Positions 38,373 through 46,372 of a stretch of 64,000 nucleotides of DNA are shown piece after piece. How positions within the stretch are numbered: position 1 is the stretch's first letter; the number at the start of each line of letters is the position of its first letter. Both the position numbers and the translations under genes were made by a program. The DNA comes from Roseateles_B sp041906185 (GTDB taxonomy: Bacteria; Pseudomonadota; Gammaproteobacteria; Burkholderiales; Burkholderiaceae_C): positions 186,001-250,000 of the forward strand of contig JAYRJQ010000001.1 in the NCBI GenBank assembly GCA_041906185.1, read 5' to 3'. The notes under the pieces are model-generated. The model was not told where the DNA came from. It saw only the letters and a program-made list of their open reading frames with translations, and ran no database searches.

Positions 38373-38810
38373 TCAGCGCTTGAGCGAGTCGCGGATCTCG
38401 CGCAGGAGGACGATGTCCTCCGGCGTGACGGGATCGGCGGCCGGCGCGGGCGCGGGCTCGCTGCGCTTCAGGCGGTTGATCTGCTTGACCATCATGAAGA
38501 TGATGAAGGCCAGGATGACGAAGTTCAGCAGCACGGTCAGGAAGCTGCCGTAGGCGAACAGCGGGACGCCGGCCTTGGTCAGGGCCTCGTAGGTCTGCGG
38601 GCCCTTGAAGTCCGCCGGGACGTTGCCGAGCACCACGAAGTAGTTGGAGAAATCCAGGCCGCCGACCACCTTGCCGACCAGCGGCATGATCAGGTCCTTG
38701 ACCACCGAGTCGACGATCTTGCCGAAGGCACCGCCGATGATCACGCCCACGGCGAGATCCACCACATTGCCCTTGACGGCAAACTCCCTGAACTCGCTCA
38801 GCATTCCCAT
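38373..38810 (-). CDS. mscL: Large-conductance mechanosensitive channel
   Basis: 145 residues: FREFAVKGNVVDLAVGVIIGGAFGKIVDSVVKDLIMPLVG is the MscL N-terminal amphipathic helix and pore helix, and YGSFLTVLLNFVILAFIIFMMVKQINRL is the second membrane helix before a helical cytoplasmic bundle. It releases solutes during osmotic downshock. Divergent from petA. Confidence 0.97.
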   Translation of the reverse strand: MGMLSEFREFAVKGNVVDLAVGVIIGGAFGKIVDSVVKDLIMPLVGKVVGGLDFSNYFVVLGNVPADFKGPQTYEALTKAGVPLFAYGSFLTVLLNFVILAFIIFMMVKQINRLKRSEPAPAPAADPVTPEDIVLLREIRDSLKR

Positions 38811-39049
38811 CTTTGTCTACTCCTGCGGGGGCGGGCCCCGATTGTGCTGGGCGCTATTGTCTACGTTTGCAGGAGTCGCAAATCGGGCCAAACACGGGGA
38901 TTTTTGTCCCGGGTGTCCTCCGAGGCCGGGATTTGATGCCTCGACGAGACGATTTGCGTAATCCCCGAGTTGCATCAAGTCGGGGCGGGGGTGGGCGTCC
39001 GCTAGAATCTGCGGTTGCTCCCGATCAGAAGTCTCCTTTGAGGACCCTC

Positions 39050-39646
39050 ATGAGTGACCAGCAAGTGGACCAAGGCAAGCGCACCTGGCTCATCGCCACG
39101 AGTTGCGCCGGTGCCGGCGTAGGCGTTGCGACCGCCGTGCCCTTTGTCAGTACCTTCGCGCCGTCCGAGCGCGCCAAGGCTGCCGGTGCAGCCGTGGAAG
39201 TCGATATCAGCAGCCTGAAGCCGGGCGAGAAGCTGACGGTGGAATGGCGCGGCAAGCCCGTCTGGATCGTGCGTCGCACGCCCGAGCAGCTGGCCGCCCT
39301 GCCCAAGAACGACGCCCAGCTGGCTGATCCGGACTCCAAGCGCACCGCCTACCCGACCCCGGACTACGCCAAGAACGAGCACCGCTCGATCAAGCCGGAG
39401 TACTTCGTGGGCGTGGGCATCTGCTCGCATCTGGGCTGCTCTCCCTCCGACAAGTTCCAGGCCGGCCCGCAGCCCTCGCTGCCGGACGACTGGAACGGCG
39501 GCTTCCTCTGCCCTTGCCACGGCTCGACCTTCGACCTGGCCGGCCGCGTGTTCAAGAACAAGCCCGCACCCGACAACCTCGAGGTGCCTCCCCATATGTA
39601 TCTGTCCGACACCAAGCTCCTGATTGGTGAGGACAAGGCTGCCTAA
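39050..39646 (+). CDS. petA: Ubiquinol-cytochrome c reductase Rieske iron-sulfur subunit
   Basis: 198 residues. The [2Fe-2S] ligands are in CSHLGC and CPCHGS. The N-terminal membrane anchor follows KRTWLIATS, a Tat-type signal in which the usual RR is KR. PetA takes electrons from ubiquinol in the cytochrome bc1 complex. First gene of petABC, with an AGGAC-type ribosome site. Confidence 0.97.
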   Translation: MSDQQVDQGKRTWLIATSCAGAGVGVATAVPFVSTFAPSERAKAAGAAVEVDISSLKPGEKLTVEWRGKPVWIVRRTPEQLAALPKNDAQLADPDSKRTAYPTPDYAKNEHRSIKPEYFVGVGICSHLGCSPSDKFQAGPQPSLPDDWNGGFLCPCHGSTFDLAGRVFKNKPAPDNLEVPPHMYLSDTKLLIGEDKAA

Positions 39647-39666
39647 GCGAGAGGACAGAGGTCGAT

Positions 39667-41067
39667 ATGGCTGAATTCAAAGAAGCTCCCGCTGGCGCCT
39701 CCGTGGGCGAGCAAGTGCTGACCTGGGTGGACAACCGCTTCCCGCTCAGCAAGATGTACCGGGAGCACATGTCGGAGTACTACGCTCCGAAGAACTTCAA
39801 CTGGTGGTACATCTTCGGCTCGCTGGCCATGCTGGTGCTGGTGATCCAGATCGTCACCGGCATCTTCCTGGTGATGCACTACAAGCCGGATGCCGCCGTG
39901 GCCTTCGCCTCGGTCGAGTACATCATGCGCGATGTGCCCTGGGGCTGGCTGATCCGCTACATGCACTCGACGGGCGCCTCCGCGTTCTTCGTGGTGGTGT
40001 ATCTGCACATGTTCCGCGGCCTGCTGTACGGCTCGTACCGCAAGCCCCGCGAGCTGGTCTGGATCTTCGGCTGCGCGATCTTCCTGTGCCTGATGGCCGA
40101 AGCCTTCATGGGCTATCTGCTGCCCTGGGGCCAGATGTCCTACTGGGGCGCCCAGGTGATCGTGAACCTGTTCGCCGCCGTGCCCTTCGTCGGCAACGAC
40201 CTGGCCCTGATGATCCGCGGCGACTACGTCGTCGGTGACGCCACCCTGAACCGCTTCTTCAGCTTCCACGTGATCGCCGTGCCGCTGGTCCTGCTGGGCC
40301 TGGTGGTCGCGCACATCATCGCGCTGCACGAAGTGGGTTCGAACAACCCGGACGGCGTCGAGATCAAGGCCAAGAAGGATGCGCAGGGCCGCCCGCTGGA
40401 CGGCATCCCCTTCCATCCCTACTACAGCGTGCACGACATCTTCGGCGTGGGCCTGTTCCTGATGGTGTTCTCGGCCATCATCTTCTTCGCGCCTGAGCTG
40501 GGCGGCTACTTCCTGGAGTACAACAACTTCATCCCGGCCGACCCGCTGAAGACGCCGCCGCACATCGCGCCGGTCTGGTACTTCACGCCCTTCTACTCGA
40601 TGCTGCGCGCGACGACCGACGTGATGGTCAACGTGCTGTCTGTCATCCTCGGCCTGGGTGCCGTGCTGGCTGTGCTCAAGGGCACGTTCTCCGGCAAGGG
40701 CAAGGTGGCGACGCTGGCCATCGCCGTCGTGGCCATCTTCCTGCTCAAGACCTTCGATGCGAAGTTCTGGGGCGTGGTGGTGATGGGCGGCGCCGTGATC
40801 ATCCTGTTCTTCCTGCCCTGGCTGGATCACAGCCCGGTCAAGTCGATCCGCTACCGTCCGGACTGGCACAAGTACGTCTACGGCGTCTTCGTCATCTTCT
40901 TCCTGGTGCTGGCCTACCTGGGTATCCAGCCCCCGACGGAGATCGGCACGCTCATCGCCCAGGTCGGTACCCTGTACTACTTCGGTTTCTTCCTGCTGAT
41001 GCCGTGGTGGAGCAAGCAAGGCACGTTCAAGCCTGTGCCTGACCGCGTCACCTTCCACCCCCACTGA
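39667..41067 (+). CDS. petB: Ubiquinol-cytochrome c reductase cytochrome b subunit
   Basis: 466 residues with eight or more membrane segments. Heme b ligands are the paired histidines in the second and fourth helices (IRYMHSTGASAFFVVVYLHMFRG and FFSFHVIAVPLVLLGLVVAHIIALHE), and PPHIAPVWYF contains the Qo-site region following the canonical PEWY position. The length with an extra C-terminal membrane part is usual for proteobacteria. 20 bases after petA. Confidence 0.97.
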   Translation: MAEFKEAPAGASVGEQVLTWVDNRFPLSKMYREHMSEYYAPKNFNWWYIFGSLAMLVLVIQIVTGIFLVMHYKPDAAVAFASVEYIMRDVPWGWLIRYMHSTGASAFFVVVYLHMFRGLLYGSYRKPRELVWIFGCAIFLCLMAEAFMGYLLPWGQMSYWGAQVIVNLFAAVPFVGNDLALMIRGDYVVGDATLNRFFSFHVIAVPLVLLGLVVAHIIALHEVGSNNPDGVEIKAKKDAQGRPLDGIPFHPYYSVHDIFGVGLFLMVFSAIIFFAPELGGYFLEYNNFIPADPLKTPPHIAPVWYFTPFYSMLRATTDVMVNVLSVILGLGAVLAVLKGTFSGKGKVATLAIAVVAIFLLKTFDAKFWGVVVMGGAVIILFFLPWLDHSPVKSIRYRPDWHKYVYGVFVIFFLVLAYLGIQPPTEIGTLIAQVGTLYYFGFFLLMPWWSKQGTFKPVPDRVTFHPH

Positions 41068-41088
41068 TCAGCCCAGGAGTCGAATCTC

Positions 41089-41859
41089 ATGAAGAAATTC
41101 ATCGCTACGCTGCTGATCGGCCTGGGCCTGGCCTCGGGTGCCATGGCCTCCGGCGGCGGCATCGAATGGGACAAGTTCCCCAAGGAAAAGATGACGGACG
41201 TGGCGTCCCTGCAGAACGGCGCCAAGCTCTTCGTCAACTACTGCCTGAACTGCCACGCGGCGGCCTACATGCGCTACAACCGCCTGCGGGACATCGGCCT
41301 GACGGAAGCCCAGATCAAGAGCAACCTGATGTTCGCGTCCGAGAAGGTCGGCGACACCATGAAGGTCTCGCTGGACCCGAAGCAGGCCAAGGACTGGTTC
41401 GGCGCCACCCCGCCGGACCTGACCGTGATCGCCCGCTCGCGCGCCGACGGCGCCAAGGGCTCCGGTGCCGATTACCTCTACACCTACATGCGGACCTTCT
41501 ACCGCGACGACACCAAGGCGACCGGTTGGAACAACCTGGCCTTCCCGAGCGTCGCGATGCCGCATGTGCTGTGGGAGCTGCAGGGCCAGCGTGCCGCCAA
41601 GTTCGTGGAAGAGGCGGATCCGCATGACCACGCCAAGAAGGTGCACGTCTTCAAGGGCTTCGAGCAGCTGACCCCGGGCACGATGGACGCCCGCGCCTAC
41701 GACAATGCCGTGGGTGACCTGGTCGCCTATCTGCAGTGGATGGGCGAGCCGGCCCAGGCACAGCGCTTCCGTCTGGGCGTGCTCGTGCTGCTGGGTCTGG
41801 GGATCTTCACCCTGTTCGCCTGGCGCCTGAACGCGTCCTACTGGAAGGACGTGAAGTAA
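41089..41859 (+). CDS. petC: Ubiquinol-cytochrome c reductase cytochrome c1
   Basis: 256 residues: signal peptide (ends AMASGG), heme c site CLNCH in NYCLNCHAAAYMRYNR, distal ligand region in the later half, and a C-terminal membrane anchor (RLGVLVLLGLGIFTLFAWRL). It passes electrons to soluble cytochrome c. Last gene of petABC. Confidence 0.97.
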   Translation: MKKFIATLLIGLGLASGAMASGGGIEWDKFPKEKMTDVASLQNGAKLFVNYCLNCHAAAYMRYNRLRDIGLTEAQIKSNLMFASEKVGDTMKVSLDPKQAKDWFGATPPDLTVIARSRADGAKGSGADYLYTYMRTFYRDDTKATGWNNLAFPSVAMPHVLWELQGQRAAKFVEEADPHDHAKKVHVFKGFEQLTPGTMDARAYDNAVGDLVAYLQWMGEPAQAQRFRLGVLVLLGLGIFTLFAWRLNASYWKDVK

Positions 41860-41894
41860 GCCTTCGGGCCCAGCCTGCGAGCCGGGCCCTGTTG

Positions 41895-41936
41895 CGCAGT
41901 GGGAGGCCTTCGCGGGCACCCACTGCGTTTGCCTTT
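41895..41936 (+). terminator. Terminator after petABC
   Basis: CGCAGTGGG (41895-41903) pairs perfectly with CCCACTGCG (41919-41927) and is followed by TTTGCCTTTTG. It sits 36 bases after petC and before sspA, as expected for the end of the petABC transcript. Confidence 0.7.
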
Positions 41937-42001
41937 TGTGTGCCGCTACCATGTCGGGCACACGGAATCGATTGTTGACCTGAACTCAGGAGTCCGCCGC
42001 C

Positions 42002-42619
42002 ATGATGGTGCTTTATTCTGGAACCACTTGCCCCTACTCGCACCGTTGCCGCTTCGTGCTGTTCGAAAAGGGCATGGACTTCGAAATCCGTGATGTGGAC
42101 CTGTTCGCCAAGCCGGAAGACATCGCGCTGATGAATCCGTACAACGAGGTGCCCATCCTCGTCGAGCGCGACCTGATCCTGTATGAGTCGCACATCATCA
42201 ACGAGTACATCGACGAGCGCTTCCCGCATCCGCAGCTGATGCCCGGGGACCCCGTCGCCCGTGCCCGCGTGCGCCTGTTCCTGCTGAACTTCGAGAAGGA
42301 GCTGTTCGCCCACGTCAACGTGCTGGAGAACCGCGGCCAGGCCGTCAAGCCGACGGACAAGCAGCTCGAGAAGGCCCGTTCGCAGATCCGCGATCGCCTG
42401 ACGCAGCTGGCCCCGATCTTCCTGAAGAACAAGTACATGCTGGGCGACGACTTCTCCATGCTGGACGTGGCCATCGCTCCGCTGCTGTGGCGCCTGGACT
42501 ATTACGGCATCGACATGTCCAAGAACGCCCTGCCGCTGCTGAAGTACGCCGAGCGCATCTTCTCGCGCCCTGCCTACATCGAGGCGCTGACGCCCTCGGA
42601 AAAGGTGATGCGCAAGTAA
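42002..42619 (+). CDS. sspA: Stringent starvation protein A
   Basis: 205 residues with a glutathione-S-transferase-like fold: VLYSGTTCPYSHRCRFVLFEKGMDFEI in the thioredoxin-like half and NEVPILVERDLILYESHIINEYIDERFPHP, the typical SspA loop. SspA binds RNA polymerase and alters transcription under stress. AGGAG lies nine bases before ATG 42002. It is followed directly by sspB. Confidence 0.95.
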   Translation: MMVLYSGTTCPYSHRCRFVLFEKGMDFEIRDVDLFAKPEDIALMNPYNEVPILVERDLILYESHIINEYIDERFPHPQLMPGDPVARARVRLFLLNFEKELFAHVNVLENRGQAVKPTDKQLEKARSQIRDRLTQLAPIFLKNKYMLGDDFSMLDVAIAPLLWRLDYYGIDMSKNALPLLKYAERIFSRPAYIEALTPSEKVMRK

Positions 42620-42631
42620 GCGACGCGAGCC

Positions 42632-43189
42632 ATGGACCAGACCCCAGACGGTGGCGCGCCCGCCGGCACCTCCACGCGGCCCTACCTGATCCGCGCCCTG
42701 CATGACTGGTGCACCGACAACGGCTTCACGCCGTACATCGCGGTGCAGGTCGACCGCACGGTGCAGGTGCCGATGGAGTACGTCAGCAACAACGAGATCG
42801 TGCTGAACGTCGGCTTCGACGCCACGAACGGCCTGGACCTCGGCAACGAGTTCATCCAGTTCAAGGCGCGCTTTGGCGGCGTGGCCCGCGAGATCGTCGT
42901 GCCGGTGGACCACGTGGTGGCCATCTACGCCCGTGAGAACGGGCAGGGCATGGCCTTCCCCGCGCCGGCGGCCGAGGCGGCGCCGGCGGCGGTCGAGCCG
43001 GCAGCGCCCGAGGCGCGTCCGGCGGCCAAGCCTGCTGCCAAGGGGCTGCGCCTGGCGCCGGCGCCCGCCGTGGCGGATGCACCGTCTTCGCCGGCCGCGG
43101 AAGCCGCCGCCGAGGACGCCGGCAGTGCGCCCGGCGAAGGCCCTGGCGACGGCCCGGGGCCGCGGCCAACGCTGAAGCGGATCAAGTAA
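42632..43189 (+). CDS. sspB: ClpXP protease specificity-enhancing factor SspB
   Basis: 185 residues. RPYLIRALHDWCTDNGFTPYIAVQVD and NEIVLNVGFDATNGLDLGNEFIQFKARFGG form the ssrA-tag-binding domain. A flexible Ala/Pro-rich linker leads to the C-terminal ClpX-binding motif TLKRIK. SspB delivers ssrA-tagged proteins to ClpXP. Twelve bases after sspA; stops 112 bases before tRNA-Thr. Confidence 0.95.
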   Translation: MDQTPDGGAPAGTSTRPYLIRALHDWCTDNGFTPYIAVQVDRTVQVPMEYVSNNEIVLNVGFDATNGLDLGNEFIQFKARFGGVAREIVVPVDHVVAIYARENGQGMAFPAPAAEAAPAAVEPAAPEARPAAKPAAKGLRLAPAPAVADAPSSPAAEAAAEDAGSAPGEGPGDGPGPRPTLKRIK

Positions 43190-43301
43190 GGGCGGACGGC
43201 GCCCCGCGAGCCTGCCGCCGCTGAGGCTGCCGACAGGCCAGCGGCTGCCGATTTGCCCCTACAATCCGCGCCTGCCCTGGGGTCACGCCTCGGGGCACAC
43301 A

Positions 43302-43377
43302 GCCGGCTTAGCTCAGTTGGTAGAGCAACCGCCTTGTAAGCGGTAGGTCATCAGTTCGAATCCGATAGCCGGCACCA
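43302..43377 (+). tRNA. tRNA-Thr (anticodon TGT)
   Basis: A complete 76-base tRNA with the acceptor stem GCCGGCT pairing with AGCCGGC, a GCTCAGTTGGTAGAGC D-arm, an anticodon loop CTTGTAAG (TGT), a TTCGAAT T-loop and encoded CCA. Its 3' 45 bases are duplicated at 62338-62382, so it is the integration site of the adjoining element; the element's copy restores the gene. Confidence 0.97.
43333..43377 (+). repeat. Left attachment site (attL core), 3' part of tRNA-Thr
   Basis: 45 bases from the anticodon loop to the CCA end are identical to 62338-62382. The base before the repeat differs (C here, T there) as do the bases after it, which fixes its limits. Confidence 0.95.
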
Positions 43378-43386
43378 AAAAAAGTA

Positions 43387-43420
43387 ACGGGATCAAGTAC
43401 TTACGCTTGATCCCGTTTTC
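43387..43420. terminator. Intrinsic terminator just after tRNA-Thr, inside the element
   Basis: ACGGGATCAAG (43387-43397) pairs perfectly with CTTGATCCCGT (43406-43416), followed by TTTCTTTT. On the opposite strand the stem is followed by TTACTTTTTTT, so it can work in both directions. It probably ends the tRNA transcript and shields the element from it. Confidence 0.85.
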
Positions 43421-43442
43421 TTTTGCTTGCTCGAACTTTCCT

Positions 43443-43479
43443 AATTTGGGCCACTTGGTCGGCCCAAATTTGGCCCAAG
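43443..43479. repeat. Left integrase arm-site-like repeat
   Basis: AATTTGGGCC (43443-43452) and GGCCCAAATT (43461-43470) form an inverted repeat, and GGCCCAAATTTGGCCCAAG (43461-43479) is repeated exactly at 62257-62275 near the other end. The position, 84 bases inside the attachment core, suits a binding site for the recombinase or its directionality factor. Confidence 0.7.
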
Positions 43480-43837
43480 CCCGTGCCAGCATTAGGAAAG
43501 CGAGTGTTGGCCTTGGGCCAAGCTTGAATTTCGCCAGTAGGGTTTGATAGGATGGTCCCGTTGAGTGCAGCCTGAAAGGGATCCCCACCGCTGACGCAGG
43601 CCGTTGTGGCTTGTCCTGGGGGCCTGATGAGTGCAGGTGTTGACCAACCGACGCGCGGAGAGCTGCCAAGGTCGAGCCGCGTGATCCCAGCCCTGCTGGG
43701 GTCCCAGCCAGCTTTGCTGGCAGCAGCGGGTGAATAAGACAGCCCGTTGTGGGTCAGCTATCCCATGGCCGAAGCGTCGCATTCCGCGACGAGGATTTCG
43801 GTGATCAGCCAATCGTCCTTCAAAGGAGGGGTTGGCT
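43480..43837. other. Left-end non-coding stretch of the element
   Basis: Apart from the terminator and the arm-like repeats just before it, I see no convincing gene. Open frames here are antisense shadows. A small CCAGCCCTGCTGGG hairpin and a related AGCTTTGCTGGCAGC lie near 43688-43725. A good AGGAGG ribosome site for the first gene ends the stretch. Confidence 0.5.
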
Positions 43838-44182
43838 GTGCCCGCCGAGATTTCGACCCAACGCCCAGCGCGACGCCAGAAGCAACATGCCGTTGCTTCC
43901 GCCGCGCTCAAGACACTCGACGCCCATGGCGTCGCACCCATCCTCAACAAGACGCCGTCCGCGGTGCAGGCGGATCTGTCGCGGGCACCCCACAGGCTGC
44001 CGCCGCCGATTCGCATCGATGGCGCCCGTGGTGCCCTCTGGCTCGAGTCCACGGTGCTTGAGTGGTTGATCAGCCACCAGCGCGAAGCGTTGGTGCCGAA
44101 GCGCCGGCCAGGCCGCCCTACCAAGGTGGCGCAGCTGGCGCGCCAGGCGGCTGCTGGCCAGCGTGAAGGAGGCCAGCAATGA
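43838..44182 (+). CDS. Small AlpA/excisionase-like DNA-binding protein candidate
   Basis: 114 residues. The central part (RLPPPIRIDGARGALWLESTVLEWL, positions about 54-77) follows the pattern of AlpA/excisionase-type winged helices, where a Pro-x-Arg-x-Gly...LW segment leads to a helix. An R/K/P-rich tail follows. It may be the recombination directionality factor or a regulator of the element. GTG 43838 lies eight bases after AGGAGG; a TTG two codons upstream is the alternative start. It overlaps the next gene by four bases. Confidence 0.65.
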   Translation: MPAEISTQRPARRQKQHAVASAALKTLDAHGVAPILNKTPSAVQADLSRAPHRLPPPIRIDGARGALWLESTVLEWLISHQREALVPKRRPGRPTKVAQLARQAAAGQREGGQQ

Positions 44183-44409
44183 GCGAGCTGCCTAACCTCA
44201 TCGACCTGCGCCGCGTGGATCACCTGCTCCCGTGGACAAACGCTTCGCTGCGCACCTTGAAATGGCGCGGCACTGTGTGCTGGCTTGAGCGGCGGGGGCG
44301 GCATCTATATGCCCGCCGAGACGGGATGCTGGCCCACCTGCGCGGCCTTGGCATGGATGCCAAGGCTTGCGAGATCGAACTGCTCTTGGAAAAGGAGGGC
44401 GGCCGCTGA
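44179..44409 (+). CDS. Small DNA-binding-like protein coupled to the upstream gene
   Basis: 76 residues. VDHLLPWTNASLRTLKWRGTVCWLERRGRHLYARRDGMLAHLRG resembles a helix-turn-helix followed by a wing of the MerR/AlpA type. Overlap of its ATG with the previous stop (ATGA) argues for coupling; together the two could control excision or expression of the element. No named family is claimed. Confidence 0.6.
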   Translation: MSELPNLIDLRRVDHLLPWTNASLRTLKWRGTVCWLERRGRHLYARRDGMLAHLRGLGMDAKACEIELLLEKEGGR

Positions 44410-44485
44410 CTGTGGATGGTCGACGGCCGCCGGGGTAGGACTGTGCTGTTCCTAGGGAGAGCAGCCAGTGTGCCCATCCCAGTTC

Positions 44486-44499
44486 GTTGACGTGTCAAC
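44486..44499. promoter_or_regulatory. Palindromic operator upstream of the putative rep gene
   Basis: GTTGACGTGTCAAC is a perfect inverted repeat (GTTGAC-GT-GTCAAC) ending 21 bases before the start of the replication-like gene. The reverse complement of this site, extended to 15 bases, recurs exactly at 47045-47059. TTGAC could be part of a -35 element. It is probably bound by one of the element's small regulators. Confidence 0.65.
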
Positions 44500-44520
44500 A
44501 GTTTGCGGCCGCGTGCGGCC

Positions 44521-45621
44521 ATGAGCAAATACAACCTCGGCTCGATCTCGAAGCCGACCATCGATGCTACGAGTCATGTGGGCACTTGGACCTGGGGGCG
44601 CGTGCGCCTGTCCATCTTCTCCCTGCCCCTTAGCGACTCAGCTCGCCTTCTCCTGGCCTGGGCCGATGCCCAGGAGCCCAGCTGTATCCCTACGGTCGCC
44701 AAGCTGAAGGAGGCATTTGGCTGGGGCAAAGACAAGTGGCGCGCCGTCGCCATGGAACTGGAAGGTGCAGGCTGGCTCAGCCAAAAGCGCTGGGCTGAGG
44801 CTGATGGCTCGACCCGCCATGAGCTCAAAATCAGCCTGCTTCAACTGGCAGAGTTATCCACAGCGGCGCAAAACCCGCCCATCACGTGCGCATGCGTGAT
44901 GGCGGGAAATCCGCCCCTCACGCGTGAGGGCGGTCAAACCCGCCCATCACGTGATGGTGGCGTAACCCGCCCGTTGTATTTAAAAGGTATTGAAGAACCA
45001 ATACCAACACCGCGCGCGAGCGCGTGTGACGGCGGCGGCGCCGTGGTATCTGGTCTTGAGAGTGATGGGGGCTTGCCAGCAGTTCCATCCCGACGCCCCA
45101 CCGGCCTGGGGGAAAGGCTGGCAGACCTGTTGCCGCAGGCCCAGCTCGCCCGCGTCGACCACGTATCCGCAGGCGCCAGCCCGACGCAGCTGGAGGCCGC
45201 CGAGGCGGCTGTCCGCCGCGCGGTGCGACGAGGCGCAGCCAGAAACGTGGTGAGTTACAGCCTGGACATGGCGGCACGCGCCGCTTGCGGCCGCGTGGCG
45301 TTGCTGGTGGACACGCCGGCGCCAGTGCACAACGACGTCGAGCTGGCGCGCCGTCGTGCGCTGCTCGAGCGGCGAGCCGCGCACGCGAGCTGGCGCATTC
45401 ACCACCCGGCGCTGGGAGCATTGGAGGCCGTCGCAGACGGCCGCGGCTGGCGGGGCAGCGCCGGCGTCCATATCGGTGCCGTTGCTGATGCAATCTGGGA
45501 GGACGTGGACGCAGGGCGGCTGATTTTGCGACCGCCAGACGGCGCCGAAGCCTCGCGCCGCGCCCACCCCCTTGGGGCGACTCGGATCTCGCGCCAGCGT
45601 GGCGATCTGGCCGCTCCATGA
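44521..45621 (+). CDS. Putative replication initiation protein with winged-helix domain
   Basis: 366 residues. The N-terminal half (GRVRLSIFSLPLSDSARLLLAWADAQEPSCIPTVAKLKEAFGWGKDKWRAVAMELEGAGWLSQKR) is a winged helix as in plasmid and phage initiators and lambda O-like proteins. The middle (about residues 115-160) is low-complexity (NPPITCACVMAGNPP-like) because the DNA there carries iteron-like repeats. The C-terminal half is Ala/Arg-rich with no recognised domain. A function in replication is inferred from domain type, the adjoining operator and the internal repeats, not proved. ATG 44521 was chosen; the six-codon extension lacks support. Confidence 0.65.
   Translation: MSKYNLGSISKPTIDATSHVGTWTWGRVRLSIFSLPLSDSARLLLAWADAQEPSCIPTVAKLKEAFGWGKDKWRAVAMELEGAGWLSQKRWAEADGSTRHELKISLLQLAELSTAAQNPPITCACVMAGNPPLTREGGQTRPSRDGGVTRPLYLKGIEEPIPTPRASACDGGGAVVSGLESDGGLPAVPSRRPTGLGERLADLLPQAQLARVDHVSAGASPTQLEAAEAAVRRAVRRGAARNVVSYSLDMAARAACGRVALLVDTPAPVHNDVELARRRALLERRAAHASWRIHHPALGALEAVADGRGWRGSAGVHIGAVADAIWEDVDAGRLILRPPDGAEASRRAHPLGATRISRQRGDLAAP
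44854..45005. repeat. Embedded origin-like array: DnaA box, iterons, palindromes, AT-rich stretch
   Basis: Inside the rep-like gene: perfect DnaA box TTATCCACA (44854-44862); the 18-base sequence AAACCCGCCCATCACGTG twice (44871-44888, 44936-44953) with a three-mismatch copy at 44907-44924 and a partial copy near 44963; each full copy forms a palindrome with following CGTGATGG-type sequence; then an AT-rich run (44973-44998) and a GGTATTG/CAATACC hairpin (44986-45005). The layout resembles an iteron origin within an initiator gene. Confidence 0.65.
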
Positions 45622-45683
45622 GGCTTTGCCGCTCGCTGCGGCCGGCGCTCCCGCGCGGCCGCAGCCCTCTGGGCGTTCGGGTA

Positions 45684-45998
45684 GCGAATAGGCGATACCG
45701 CTTATGTGATGGGTTTGTACTTTGCACGGGGCGGAGCCCCGTCGTTCGCACCAACACAGCGCGACGCTGAACGGCACGGCCGTAGCGCACACACCCTGTT
45801 CAAGACCCTGTGCCTTGCCACCAAGCTGCTGCCGCCCGGGGCGGCGGCGACGCCGCCGAGGCGCGCGCTGGGATCTGCGCGACAGGATGGTGGAGGCCCG
45901 CCAGGGCCGATCGATAAAGGGCTTTGCATCCCGCGCCGGTCCGCCCCGCTGTCGAGCGTGGCGGAAGCCCGTCCGAATTGGCGGTATCGCCTATTCGC
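45684..45998. repeat. 18-bp inverted repeat pair bracketing about 280 bp
   Basis: GCGAATAGGCGATACCGC (45684-45701) is repeated in inverted orientation at 45981-45998. The enclosed segment has no accepted gene. The two arms could be bound by a relaxosome or partition protein or form a large stem. Confidence 0.7.
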
Positions 45999-46087
45999 CT
46001 TTTCGTCCCCATCCGGCCCGCAGGGCAGGATGGTCTGGTAGGTATGGGCGATGGAGGATGGGGAGGGTGTGGCCGAGGTTGGAGGCC

Positions 46088-46118
46088 ACCAGTGTTCCAT
46101 CGCTGATGGAACACTGGT
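46088..46118. repeat. 14-bp perfect hairpin near mobilisation genes
   Basis: ACCAGTGTTCCATC (46088-46101), loop GCT, GATGGAACACTGGT (46105-46118). A related CAGTG-TTTCAT-CACTG palindrome follows at 46175-46190. It could be part of oriT or a regulatory site. Confidence 0.65.
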
Positions 46119-46372
46119 TGGGTTGATGCCCCGCGGCATCGCTGCGGGGCCGGTGGACTCAAAGAGCGATCAAGCAGTGTTTCATCACTGGTTGCTTCGC
46201 GGGCGCACGTCGGCGGGGCCTGGCATGACAACGGTCAGTGCTGTACCGCTGATACGCCGCATGGAGCGCGGCGGAAAAGTGGAAGTACGGCCGGGGCCGG
46301 GCTTGATGAGTTCTCGCCCGTCGTTCGGACGAGCATTGCACGCGGCATGGCGTGCGCCTGACCGGCGCATTG

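Larger units (their letters stand above)
45622..46372. other. Non-coding segment between rep-like and mobilisation genes, oriT candidate
   Basis: No convincing gene. It holds an 18-bp inverted repeat pair, two minus-strand matches to the YATCCTGY nic consensus of IncP-type origins (45882-45889 and 46025-46032), a 14-bp perfect hairpin at 46088-46118 and a weaker relative at 46175-46190. Its place beside the mobilisation genes makes it the best candidate for oriT. Confidence 0.55.

Noticed and set aside
43313..43669. 118-codon minus-strand frame across tRNA-Thr and the left end
   Set aside because: It is antisense to the tRNA and ends in the well-known false peptide produced by translating tRNA genes; no ribosome site.
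45706..46126. Two overlapping plus-strand frames in the oriT-candidate region
   Set aside because: Arg/Pro-rich translations with no ribosome site, spanning the inverted repeats; treated as non-coding.
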